Below are positions 1 to 7,046 of a stretch of 8,051 nt of DNA, in pieces. The notes under the pieces are model-generated. The model was not told the DNA's origin, ran no database searches, and saw only the letters and a program-made list of their open reading frames with translations. The stretch spans positions 1 through 8,051 of the forward strand of contig CAMJNN010000056.1 of assembly GCA_946407325.1 (NCBI GenBank), read 5' to 3'. Positions within the stretch are counted from its first letter, which is position 1. The number at the start of each line of letters is the position of its first letter. The stretch comes from an uncultured Prevotellaceae bacterium. Its GTDB lineage: Bacteria > Bacteroidota > Bacteroidia > Bacteroidales > Bacteroidaceae. Position numbers and translations under genes: made by a program.

Positions 1-98
1 CTCACTGCCAAGATGTTTTGGTTCAAGGCGCCGTCAGCAGAAAATATGTCGGTCCACGAGTTGTTCATATCGCTGGTAAAGGTAATGTTTTTATTTGA
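1..98. other. edge of an unidentified gene; strand unresolved
   Basis: Two readings compete and I recognise neither. On the plus strand one frame is open from base 3 to a TGA at 96-98 and would be the last 31 codons of a gene ending 47 bases before dnaG; its tail reads GPRVVHIAGKGNVFI. On the minus strand an ATG at 68-66 opens a frame that runs off the left edge, beginning MNNSWTDIFSADGALN, and would be divergent from dnaG. The minus reading has codon choices (aac, acc, gac, ggc) more like the neighbouring genes, but about 22 codons are too few to decide. More upstream sequence settles it at once. Confidence 0.3.
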
Positions 99-145
99 GA
101 TTTCACTTGGGTATTTGCAGGTTTATTTGTATTTTCGCATCTGAT

Positions 146-2275
146 ATGATTGACCAGGCTACCGTAGATAGGATTCTCGATGCCGCCCAGATAGTGGATG
201 TGGTATCTGATTTCGTCACGCTTCGCAAAAGAGGTGTGAACTATGTGGGTTTGTGTCCTTTTCACGATGACAGAACGCCTTCATTCTCAGTATCCCCGGC
301 TCGCAATATCTGTAAGTGCTTTGCCTGCGGTAAGGGGGGAAACCCTGTGCATTTCATCATGGAGCACGAGCAGATTACCTATGTGGAGGCCTTGAAATAT
401 TTGGCCAAGAAATATGGTATTGAGGTAAAAGAGCGTGAGCTGACCAACGACGAGCGTCAGGCACAGAGCGATCGCGAAAGTGCCTTTATCGTCAATCAGT
501 TCGCACGTGATTATTACCACGATATCTTGCTCAACAACGTTGATGGACGAAGCATCGGTTTGGCTTATTTCCGCAACCGTGGGTTCCGTGACGATATCAT
601 TGAGAAGTTTCAGTTGGGTTATGCCTTGCCTCAGCGTGATGCCTTGCCTAAAGCGGCCTTGTCTAAGGGATTCAACGAGAAATACCTAGCATCTTATGAG
701 ACCCAGGTGAAGGTGGATGGTAAAGATACGACCTTGGTAAAGGGTACTGGTATCTGCTACAAGCGTGAAGACGGTCAGTTGGTGGATCGTTATGCAGGGC
801 GTGTCATCTTCCCCTGGATCAGTTTGAGTGGTAAGGTCATTGCTTTTGGTGGTCGCTTGCTCGACTCTCGTACCAAGGGGGTGGCACAGAAATATGTCAA
901 CTCGCCCGATACCGAGATTTTCCATAAAGAACGTGAACTCTACGGCATCTTCCAGGCGAAGAAGGCCATCGTAAAGGAGGACTGTGTATATATGGTGGAG
1001 GGCTATACGGATGTGATTTCCATGCATCAGTGTGGGGTGGAGAATGTGGTGGCCAACTCGGGTACGGCGCTCAGTAAGTACCAAATAAATATCCTACACC
1101 GTTTTACCAACAATATCGTGTTGCTCTATGATGGTGATGAGGCTGGCATTCATGCCGCTACGCGTAGTGCTGAGATGTTGCTGCAAGATGGCATGACGGT
1201 GAAGGTGTGTCTGCTTCCTGATGGCGATGACCCTGATTCGTTTGCCCGCAAGCATACGGCACAAGAGTATCGTCAATTCATCAATGATCATGCTACCGAC
1301 TATATCCGCTTTAAGACTGATTTATTGCTTCGTCAAGCGGGCAACGACCCATTGAAGCGGGGCGAGGCCATCCGTGAGATTACCAAGGCGATAGCCATCA
1401 TTCCAGAGGCCATCATGCGTGATGTGTTTATCAAGGAAGCTGCTGATATGTTGGGCGTTGAGGAGAAGCGTATGGTGGGGTATGTGGCGACCCAACGCAA
1501 GACTAACCGTGAGGCAGAAGAGAAACGTAGGGCTCTAGCGGCGCAAGCGCCTAATTCACCTCAAGACCCTGCAACACCACAACCTGAGATACCGCTGGCT
1601 CCCATGAAGCAACCTGAGATGCCTGATGCACCCCCATTGCCAACTATGGAGGATTTGCCTCAGGGAGGAAGTGGTCATGTCTCTGAGCAGTCAACGGCTA
1701 ACAATCCATTCTCCAAAGCCCTATACAAGTACGAACGTTCTATCATGCAGTTGGTGGTGCGCTATGGCGAGAAGACGATGTGTGAGTTGACGGATGAGGA
1801 TGGTAATACCACCCCTGTGAGTGTAATAGATTTTGTGGACGCTACCTTGCATCAAGACGATGTAACACTGACCCATCCGCTGTTTCGTGAGATGCTTAGG
1901 TTGGCAGTAGAGCATCAGCATGATGCCGACTATACTGCTGAGCGTTACTTCATCAACCATCCTGATACAGCCATCAGTCAGATGGCACTCGAGTTGGTGA
2001 GCGACCGCTATCAGTTGAGTAAGTATCACTTTAAGAATCAAACCATTGTGACGGACGACAATCGCTTGCAGGAGTTGGCTACAGAGATCACCATCAACTA
2101 CAAGTATGCCATTGTCAATGAATCATTGAAAGAGGTGATGCGACAACTGCAAGACCCTGTGATTGTCAATAACGAAGTAAAATGTGCGCAAATAATCCAG
2201 CGTTATACCGAGTTGCGTGAGGTGCAAGCCGACTTTGCCAAACGCTTGGGCGAACGTGTTATCCTTGAGTTTTAA
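146..2275 (+). CDS. dnaG: DNA primase DnaG
   Basis: Synthesises the RNA primers that start Okazaki fragments and leading strands, working with the replicative helicase DnaB at the fork. The 709-residue protein has the full bacterial architecture. An N-terminal CHC2 zinc-binding domain has ligands C37, H40, C58 and C61. A catalytic core with a TOPRIM fold follows, with the acidic metal-binding residues E285 (in EGYTDV), D329 and D331 (in DGDEAG), then a DGDDPD motif at 359-364. A proline- and glutamine-rich linker spans roughly 466-520. The C-terminal part should be the helicase-binding domain. The frame is open from an ATG at 95, but I chose ATG 146 because the protein then begins MIDQATVDRIL, the usual primase N-terminus; the 17 extra residues look like leader translated by chance. 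It converges on folE with 8 bases between stop codons. Length and motifs are complete, so it should be active. Confidence 0.97.
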   Translation: MIDQATVDRILDAAQIVDVVSDFVTLRKRGVNYVGLCPFHDDRTPSFSVSPARNICKCFACGKGGNPVHFIMEHEQITYVEALKYLAKKYGIEVKERELTNDERQAQSDRESAFIVNQFARDYYHDILLNNVDGRSIGLAYFRNRGFRDDIIEKFQLGYALPQRDALPKAALSKGFNEKYLASYETQVKVDGKDTTLVKGTGICYKREDGQLVDRYAGRVIFPWISLSGKVIAFGGRLLDSRTKGVAQKYVNSPDTEIFHKERELYGIFQAKKAIVKEDCVYMVEGYTDVISMHQCGVENVVANSGTALSKYQINILHRFTNNIVLLYDGDEAGIHAATRSAEMLLQDGMTVKVCLLPDGDDPDSFARKHTAQEYRQFINDHATDYIRFKTDLLLRQAGNDPLKRGEAIREITKAIAIIPEAIMRDVFIKEAADMLGVEEKRMVGYVATQRKTNREAEEKRRALAAQAPNSPQDPATPQPEIPLAPMKQPEMPDAPPLPTMEDLPQGGSGHVSEQSTANNPFSKALYKYERSIMQLVVRYGEKTMCELTDEDGNTTPVSVIDFVDATLHQDDVTLTHPLFREMLRLAVEHQHDADYTAERYFINHPDTAISQMALELVSDRYQLSKYHFKNQTIVTDDNRLQELATEITINYKYAIVNESLKEVMRQLQDPVIVNNEVKCAQIIQRYTELREVQADFAKRLGERVILEF

Positions 2276-2283
2276 TCAGTGTT

Positions 2284-2874
2284 TTAGTCCTTGTTCCGAA
2301 TCAGGTTCATGAACTCTTCGCGTGTCTTTGCCTGATTGAATGCCCCTGTAAAGTCAGAGGTTGTGGTAATGGAGTTCTGTTTCTCCACACCCCGCATCTG
2401 CATGCACATGTGCTTGGCCTCTACTACCACCATCACACCCAGTGGGTTCAGCGTTTCCTGTATGCACTCTTTTATTTGCGAGGTCATGCGTTCCTGCACT
2501 TGTAGGCGATGTGAGTAGATGTCCACCACACGGGCGATCTTGCTCAGTCCGGTGATGTAGCCGTTAGGGATGTAAGCCACGTGTGCCTTGCCAAAGAAGG
2601 GTAGGAGGTGGTGTTCGCAGAGTGAGTAGAAATCAATGTCTTTCACAATCACCATCTGGCTATAGTCTTCTTTGAACTTGGCCGAGTTCAGTACCTCATG
2701 AGGGTCAATGTCATAACCACCCGTGAGCGTCATCATGGCCTTTGCCACACGCTCAGGTGTCTTGAGCAATCCTTCACGATCAGTATCTTCGCCCATCAAG
2801 GTAAGAATACGCTTGATGTGTCCTTTCAACTCTTCCAACTCGGGCGTTTCTGCCACAATTTCCTTCCCTAACAT
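2284..2874 (-). CDS. folE: GTP cyclohydrolase I (type I, zinc-dependent)
   Basis: Converts GTP to 7,8-dihydroneopterin triphosphate in the cytoplasm, the first step of folate synthesis and also the entry to 7-deazaguanine compounds such as queuosine. The 196-residue length is normal for a short bacterial enzyme. The zinc site is intact: C86 and H89 in the CEHH motif and C157 in HMCMQMRG, with H88 and H155 at the positions of the catalytic histidines of the E. coli enzyme. The N-terminal TPERVAKA segment (39-46) and the [10 protein letters not shown] stretch near 168-177 are also family features. It is the last gene of the minus-strand operon and starts 10 bases after the SPOR gene stop, so it is probably co-transcribed. 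No hairpin terminator is visible after it; the transcript would run into the 3' end of dnaG. Confidence 0.97.
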   Translation of the reverse strand: MLGKEIVAETPELEELKGHIKRILTLMGEDTDREGLLKTPERVAKAMMTLTGGYDIDPHEVLNSAKFKEDYSQMVIVKDIDFYSLCEHHLLPFFGKAHVAYIPNGYITGLSKIARVVDIYSHRLQVQERMTSQIKECIQETLNPLGVMVVVEAKHMCMQMRGVEKQNSITTTSDFTGAFNQAKTREEFMNLIRNKD

Positions 2875-2884
2875 CTTATAATTC

Positions 2885-3349
2885 TCAATTTATTTCAATT
2901 GTAATCTGATCCCTCACGATGGATATTTCCTTGAATGCCCCCGTAGCTTTCAGTTGGCGCAACATGGCATCGGCCTCCTCAATGGTGGGGAAGTTGCCTA
3001 CACGGCATAACCAGCGAGGTGACACGAAGTAAGCATATACTTGTGCATCCTGGAAGTGCTGCTTCACCTTATTGGCCACATCCTGTGCCTCGTTGCGCGA
3101 GCGACTGGTATTGTTGCCGGCATATACTTGCACACGATAACCTTGGCGTTTCAGCTCTTTCTTCTCGCCAGTACTTGTGCTTCCTACAGCAGAACCGTTG
3201 ACCAAGGCGGTGATCTGTGCATCCTGATGGATGGTTACCTTGCCCTGTCCTGCGGCATCCGTTTGCAGGCTCTTCACAATGTCACGCTGTGCATAAGTTG
3301 ACAGTACAGCTGCCATTGCCAATAACACAAAAATAGTAATTCGTTTCAT
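2885..3349 (-). CDS. secreted SPOR-domain protein
   Basis: A small exported protein of 154 residues. Residues 1-20 form a signal peptide: MKR, a hydrophobic core, then STYA before Gln21, which fits signal peptidase I; there is no lipobox cysteine. Residues 21-68 look like a low-complexity spacer. Residues 69-152 match a SPOR domain: GYRVQVYAG opens the first strand, and [21 protein letters not shown] is the typical strand-loop-helix. SPOR domains in general bind septal peptidoglycan stripped of stem peptides, so a periplasmic role in cell-wall remodelling or division is likely. The specific function is unknown. It lies between tpiA (54-base gap holding a stable hairpin) and folE (10-base gap). 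The leader AAATAAAAAAGACG before the ATG is A-rich, as in Bacteroidetes translation starts. Confidence 0.9.
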   Translation of the reverse strand: MKRITIFVLLAMAAVLSTYAQRDIVKSLQTDAAGQGKVTIHQDAQITALVNGSAVGSTSTGEKKELKRQGYRVQVYAGNNTSRSRNEAQDVANKVKQHFQDAQVYAYFVSPRWLCRVGNFPTIEEADAMLRQLKATGAFKEISIVRDQITIEIN

Positions 3350-3363
3350 CGTCTTTTTTATTT

Positions 3364-3393
3364 TATGGTTTCCTGCCGAAGCAGGAAACCATA
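3364..3393 (-). other. 13-bp hairpin with UUCG tetraloop between tpiA and SPOR gene
   Basis: On the minus (transcribed) strand TATGGTTTCCTGC pairs perfectly with GCAGGAAACCATA around a TTCG loop closed by C-G, the extra-stable cUUCGg tetraloop. The stem begins 10 bases after the tpiA stop and ends 14 bases before the SPOR gene ATG. What follows is A-rich rather than a U-run, so it is not a standard intrinsic terminator in this direction, and the plus direction also lacks a U-run. It could stabilise the 3' end of upstream tpiA mRNA after cleavage, attenuate downstream expression, or act in partial termination. The structure is seen directly; the role is inference. Confidence 0.8.
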
Positions 3394-3403
3394 GATAGTT
3401 TAC

Positions 3404-4162
3404 TTATTTCCAAGCGTCAATGATACCCTTGAAATCAGCGCACTTCAGAGATGCACCACCAATCAGGCCACCATCGATGTCAGGCTTAGCAAACAGCTCA
3501 GGAGCGTTGCTTGCCTTGCAGCTACCGCCATAAAGGATAGAAGTGTCGTCAGCTACCTTAGCACCATACTTGTCGGCTACACAGCTACGGATGTAAGCAT
3601 GAATCTCCTCAGCCTGCTCAGCAGTAGCGGTCTTGCCTGTACCGATAGCCCAGATAGGCTCGTATGCGATGATGATCTTAGCGAAGTCCTCAGCGCTCAG
3701 GTTAAATACTGAACCTTCCAATTCAGCCTTCACTACCTCGTTCTGCTTGTTAGCCTCACGTTCTTCCAAGCTCTCGCCGATGCAGAAGATTACCTTCAGA
3801 CCGTTAGCCAATGCCAGCTGTACTTTCTCCTTCAGAATCTCTGGAGTCTCCTTGTAGTACTCACGACGCTCTGAGTGGCCCAGGATTACATACTGTGCAC
3901 CAGTGCTCTTAACCATCTCAGCTGATACCTCACCGGTATAAGCGCCCTTCACCTTATCAGCGCAGTTCTCGGCACCCAGACCAATCACGTCTTGGTTCAG
4001 GAAACCAGCTACTGTTGCCAAGTGAATAAACGGAGTGCAGATTACCACGTCGCAGTTAGGCTTGTCAGCAGTCAGTACTTCGTTCAACTCTTTAGCCAAA
4101 GCTACACCTTCTTGCAGGTTCATGTTCATCTTCCAGTTACCTGCTACAATTTTCTTTCTCAT
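3404..4162 (-). CDS. tpiA: triosephosphate isomerase
   Basis: Interconverts dihydroxyacetone phosphate and glyceraldehyde 3-phosphate in glycolysis and gluconeogenesis; a cytoplasmic (beta/alpha)8-barrel, normally a dimer. Counted from ATG 4162 it is 252 residues, the normal length. The N-terminus [13 protein letters not shown] has the substrate-binding N9 and K11. The electrophilic histidine is H96 in ILGHSERR and the catalytic base is E168 in [11 protein letters not shown]. The mobile phosphate-binding loop follows (171-180), and the phosphate-binding glycines are near YGGS (211-214) and GGLIGGASL (231-239). The enzyme should be fully active. The frame upstream of the ATG has no stop and continues into the DoxX-type protein, so a fused product is possible; I place the start at 4162 because it matches the family N-terminus exactly and has an A-rich leader typical of strong Bacteroidetes starts. 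Confidence 0.96.
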   Translation of the reverse strand: MRKKIVAGNWKMNMNLQEGVALAKELNEVLTADKPNCDVVICTPFIHLATVAGFLNQDVIGLGAENCADKVKGAYTGEVSAEMVKSTGAQYVILGHSERREYYKETPEILKEKVQLALANGLKVIFCIGESLEEREANKQNEVVKAELEGSVFNLSAEDFAKIIIAYEPIWAIGTGKTATAEQAEEIHAYIRSCVADKYGAKVADDTSILYGGSCKASNAPELFAKPDIDGGLIGGASLKCADFKGIIDAWK

Positions 4163-5452
4163 ACTTTTCTTAATTTTTTTGTTGTTATGTCTATTAAATA
4201 TTCTGTCAATCAATATGATTAGTATCAGTGGTGCCACAAACCACACACCTACCCATCCCAAAGTACGCAGGTCGCTCACATCTTTCATCGCGCCCAGCGG
4301 CAACTCTTCCAGTCTGTCGGTCAGGTCAAACTCATTGGGCATCTGCGAGTCGGCCCATTTGTTCAATACCACACCATCCTTGATGAGCATCAGTCCTGGG
4401 TTACTGCGCACCATCGTCTTCAGGGTGATGTCGTCCATAATGCAGAACGGATATTCCGCCCCAGTGCGGTCACGCCATTGCTCGATGGCCTCGGCCGATG
4501 ATGAAGATAATGCATAGAACCCGTACCCATGCTCCACGCTGTAGTCATACAGCTCATTAATCAGGTCAATAAACCCTTCTTCCGCTTCCTCCGTACGGTG
4601 CATTACCAGCAGGAAGGTGAAGCCGGGGTCATCTAGCACTTCATCGGTTATGTCCTCACCCGTCTCCATGCTCTCCATCACGAAGTCGTGTATCGGTGGC
4701 TCGTAGCCTTTCTCCACCACTATCGTCTCGGCACTCACGAAAGTCCACGTACTGTCAGGGTAGTTGTCCACCGTAAATGTCTGTTGCTCCCCATCTTTCT
4801 CCATGATGAAGCGTGTGTCAAAGACCGTAGGCTTAGCCCCTTCAGGAATCTCCATGCCCTCGCGTATGTTATTGCCTATCTTATACGGACGGAAGTCGAT
4901 GATAGGCAACGTAGCCAAACAGTAACATGCAAGCACAAAGACGAACACTACACTGTAGGTCGATAAGGTCCATTCCATCTTTTTTGTAAGAAACCTTACC
5001 ATGTTCCATGGGGTGATAAACACTGTCACGGCACATATCAGTAGCACCACGTTCTTGCCAAATGTTTGCCAATTGGTCAGCACCAATGCGTCACCAAAGC
5101 ATCCACAATCGCTGATGGGATTGGTCAGCGCCAGGTAGAGCGTCAGAGGTGTCATTACCAACATAATCAGTAGCGCCAATACAGTGGTGACACGTCGTCT
5201 GATGCCTAGTATCAGGTGCATACCCACGCCAAACTCCATCACTGCCAAGAATACCGACAAAGCCAGTGGTACAATGTCGGGCATCAGTTGCAGTATGCCG
5301 AATGCCGTGAAATAGTCCTGTATTTTATAGCAAGTACCCAGTGGGTCAACAGCCTTCACAAAGCCTGAGAACACAAAGGTGACTCCCAAGATGAAGCGGC
5401 AGCTGTTTACCACCCACTTCCATGCCGTGCTATTTTTCCACTTAGTCGCCAA
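4163..5452 (-). CDS. DoxX/MauE-like membrane protein with thioredoxin-like periplasmic domain, in frame with tpiA
   Basis: An integral membrane protein, 430 residues up to the tpiA ATG. About four N-terminal hydrophobic segments (near 16-33, 60-83, 88-110 and 132-150) form a DoxX-type bundle, with a DCGCFGD motif (C116, C118) as in MauE-like proteins. A fifth segment is near 165-185. Residues about 275-385 look like a thioredoxin/TlpA-like fold (FTFLLVMHR, later [17 protein letters not shown]) but lack a CxxC active site. A sixth segment (398-416) is followed by a basic, cytoplasmic-looking tail. I recall Bacteroides relatives named 'BT_3928 family' but cannot check this. The start is TTG at 5452: an in-frame TGA lies two codons upstream and no ATG is nearby. 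It overlaps the DUF1599 gene by 11 bases. There is no stop before tpiA, so the frame continues as 682 codons. The substrate is unknown. Confidence 0.85.
4174..4180 (-). other. A7 homopolymer at the DoxX-tpiA junction (possible slippage site)
   Basis: On the minus strand seven A residues sit in the context AACAAC-A7-TTAAG, 11 bases before the tpiA ATG at 4162. In the frame shown the membrane protein reads through into tpiA. With one A fewer (or a +1 slip) it reaches TGA at 4161-4159, overlapping the tpiA ATG as ATGA. With one A more (or a -1 slip) it reaches TAA at 4172-4170, 7 bases before the ATG. The arrangement is seen directly; whether slippage happens in the cell is inference. Confidence 0.6.
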
Positions 5453-5984
5453 AGTTCAGTTTAATCAGTCCAAACACTGAATAGTTGATCATATCCATGT
5501 AGTTGGCGTCCACGCCCTCTGATACCAAGGTGTTGCCTGCCAAATCCTCAATTTGCTTGGTGCGGTTAATCTTCATCAGTATCAGGTCGGTGTACGATGT
5601 AATCCGCATGTTGCGCCATGCCTCGTCATAGTCGTGGTTTTTGGCTAGCATCAGTTCCAGGGTGCTCTTGGCATATTTATCATACAACTCAATGGCCTGC
5701 TCGACGCTAATGTCCTCATGCTCAGCATAGCCCAACTCCAACTGTATCAGTGCGATGATACCGTAGTTCACAATGCCCATGAACTCAGGCTTGATGCCTT
5801 CGCCCACCATGGACACGCCCTTTACCTCAAGGGTCCTGATGCGGTTGGCTTTTATGAATATCTGGTCGGTCACTGATGCGGGACGCATAATGCGCCATGC
5901 AGCCCCATAGTCGTGCAGTTTTTTCACAAACAAATCCCTGCATTCGGCTATCACTTGCTCAAACTGTGCCTTTGTATCTTTCAT
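5442..5984 (-). CDS. DUF1599-type protein with an internal duplication
   Basis: A soluble 180-residue protein with no signal peptide or membrane segment. It is made of two tandem copies of one module, at about 18-85 and 111-179, roughly 40% identical by my hand alignment. Each copy carries HDYxxAWRxMR (H24-D25-Y26 and H117-D118-Y119), then a TD..I..K.NR segment, and ends with (V/I)NY followed by a hydrophobic helix. This matches what I remember of DUF1599 (PF07659), also named a nucleotide-modification-associated domain; a true function is not established. It is the first gene of the operon, starting 19 bases after a good -7 box, and its 3' end overlaps the DoxX-type gene by 11 bases, which suggests translational coupling. 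Repeated acidic and histidine residues could bind metal or nucleotide, but that is inference. Confidence 0.85.
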   Translation of the reverse strand: MKDTKAQFEQVIAECRDLFVKKLHDYGAAWRIMRPASVTDQIFIKANRIRTLEVKGVSMVGEGIKPEFMGIVNYGIIALIQLELGYAEHEDISVEQAIELYDKYAKSTLELMLAKNHDYDEAWRNMRITSYTDLILMKINRTKQIEDLAGNTLVSEGVDANYMDMINYSVFGLIKLNFGD

Positions 5985-6003
5985 ATTTATTTATTTTGCT
6001 TTG

Positions 6004-6034
6004 CAAAGATAAGCATTCTACACTATAAATAAAA
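6004..6034 (-). promoter_or_regulatory. Bacteroidetes-type promoter for the DUF1599-to-folE operon
   Basis: On the minus strand TATCTTTG at 6011-6004 matches the -7 consensus TAnnTTTG fully. A TTTT at 6034-6031 lies 19 bases upstream where TTTG is expected, a weak -33 that shares the T-run of the neighbouring terminator. Transcription would start near 5997, giving a leader of only about a dozen A/T-rich bases before ATG 5984. The 10-bp palindrome CTTTGCAAAG (5999-6008) overlaps the -7 box. Confidence 0.7.
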
Positions 6035-6071
6035 AAAGGATGCCTTAAATCATATTAAAGCATCCTTTTTT
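6032..6071. terminator. bidirectional intrinsic terminator after the M23/LysM peptidase gene
   Basis: AAAAAAGGATGC (6032-6043) pairs perfectly with GCATCCTTTTTT (6060-6071) around a 16-base loop that can form a small inner TTAA/TTAA stem. The A-run on one side and T-run on the other make a U-tract in either direction. In the minus direction it begins 20 bases after the peptidase stop at 6092, so its main job is to end that transcript just before the operon promoter. Confidence 0.88.
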
Positions 6072-6091
6072 GTGTTTTATACCCAATACTT

Positions 6092-6982
6092 TTATGAACA
6101 CCTGAGCACTTGCCCGATGCGCAAAACAGTTTTGGTGGTAATGCCGTTCAGTTTGCACAACTGATTGACACTCACACCTTGCTTGCTGGCAATCTTCGAC
6201 AGCGTGTCGCCACTCTTTACCTTGTAGTAAACACCCTCGCCATCGGATATTACCTCATTAGAAGCTGATGCTGATGATGCCCGCTTGGTGGTTTGTTTCT
6301 TAAACACATGCGTATAGCTGTCGGCCACCACGTCCTGTTTTTCGAAATCAAACATCAATGCAGGGTTGATGGCCACGCCCAGGAAACGTGTCTCGAAATG
6401 CAGGTGTGAACCTGTAGAGCGTCCTGTATTGCCACCCAAACCTATAACGTCGCCGGCACGTACCAGCTGATCTTCTTCTACTAATTGCTTTGAAAGGTGT
6501 CCATAAACGGTTTCCAGACCGTTGTCATGACGGATGACGATATATTTGCCATATCCTCTGCGCCCCTGATTCTTCACAATACGTACTTTACCGTCGAAGG
6601 CCGAGCGGATGGTGTCACCTACGTTCACTTTTACGTCCAGTCCGTAGTGGGCACGACGTCTGCGAGGGCGATAGCCAAAAATATCGTTGATTTTCGTATT
6701 AGAGGTAGGCATGCAGAAACCTGTCAAATCGAATGTGTAGGTATCAGGAATTACAGCCTTAGCATAAGCATTCACAAACTCATTTTCCCAGGATTGGTAG
6801 ATGTCTATACTGGGGTTTTCTGACTGTTCGACTTTGATAATCTTCTGCAGGGCAAGTGAATCCACACTTCTCAGTTTGACATCCACAGGAGCTTGTCTGG
6901 CTATCAAATCTTGTGCCGATATCCCCATGCTGCATAGGCAGGTAGCTGTAAAAATGATTGTCTTTACGAATCTAAAATGCAT
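6092..6982 (-). CDS. secreted M23 peptidase with C-terminal LysM domain
   Basis: A periplasmic or envelope murein endopeptidase of the lysostaphin/LytM type, 296 residues from ATG 6982. Residues 1-23 form a signal peptide ending ISA before Gln24. The M23 domain covers about 97-210 and keeps the full zinc site: H112 and D116 in HYGLD, and H195 in SHLHFE, with H193 and H162 (YGH) as catalytic histidines. So it should be active, unlike degenerate EnvC/NlpD-type relatives. A Ser/Thr-rich linker (about 231-248) leads to a single LysM domain (252-295, YKVKSGDTLSKIA), which binds peptidoglycan glycan chains. The frame is open from an ATG at 7033, but that would place the promoter inside the gene; ATG 6982 gives a good signal peptide and lies 20 bases after the -7 box. 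It is monocistronic: its own promoter lies upstream and a strong terminator downstream. Confidence 0.93.
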   Translation of the reverse strand: MHFRFVKTIIFTATCLCSMGISAQDLIARQAPVDVKLRSVDSLALQKIIKVEQSENPSIDIYQSWENEFVNAYAKAVIPDTYTFDLTGFCMPTSNTKINDIFGYRPRRRRAHYGLDVKVNVGDTIRSAFDGKVRIVKNQGRRGYGKYIVIRHDNGLETVYGHLSKQLVEEDQLVRAGDVIGLGGNTGRSTGSHLHFETRFLGVAINPALMFDFEKQDVVADSYTHVFKKQTTKRASSASASNEVISDGEGVYYKVKSGDTLSKIASKQGVSVNQLCKLNGITTKTVLRIGQVLRCS

Positions 6983-7002
6983 ACAAATTACCACTAATCG
7001 CA

Positions 7003-7034
7003 CAAAGGTAAGGCATTTTCTCCTTTTTAACAAA
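7003..7034 (-). promoter_or_regulatory. Bacteroidetes-type promoter for the M23/LysM peptidase gene
   Basis: On the minus strand TTTG at 7034-7031 and TACCTTTG at 7010-7003 match the -33 and -7 consensus elements exactly with a 20-base spacer. Transcription should start near 6996, giving a leader of about 14 bases before ATG 6982. This decides the start codon: the longer frame from 7033 would run through the promoter. Confidence 0.85.
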
Positions 7035-7046
7035 ATAATTCACTAT

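Noticed and set aside
106..137. dnaG promoter (CTTG at 106-109, TATTTTCG at 130-137, 20-base spacer)
   Set aside because: Both boxes have a mismatch and the -7 box is only 8 bases from the ATG, against 19-20 bases for the two convincing promoters here; dnaG may instead be read from an upstream promoter.
95..145. Extension of DnaG to the upstream ATG at 95
   Set aside because: The 17 extra residues do not resemble a primase N-terminus, whereas ATG 146 gives MIDQATVDRIL, the usual beginning.
686..1084. Open frame of 132 codons on the minus strand inside dnaG
   Set aside because: It is antisense to the TOPRIM region of a clear gene and has no recognisable motifs or start signals.
1575..1630. 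Short direct repeat (CAACCTGAGAT twice) in dnaG
   Set aside because: It encodes QPE repeats in the low-complexity linker and looks like ordinary linker variation, not a mobile or regulatory repeat.
3364..3393. The UUCG hairpin as an intrinsic terminator of tpiA
   Set aside because: No U-tract follows the stem on either strand; the minus strand continues AAATAAAAAA.
4035..4517. Open frame of 160 codons on the plus strand across the DoxX-tpiA junction
   Set aside because: It is antisense to two well-supported coding regions; the composition is that of a shadow frame.
6983..7033. Longer start for the M23/LysM peptidase at ATG 7033
   Set aside because: It would place an exact -33/-7 promoter inside the gene and put extra charged residues before the signal peptide.
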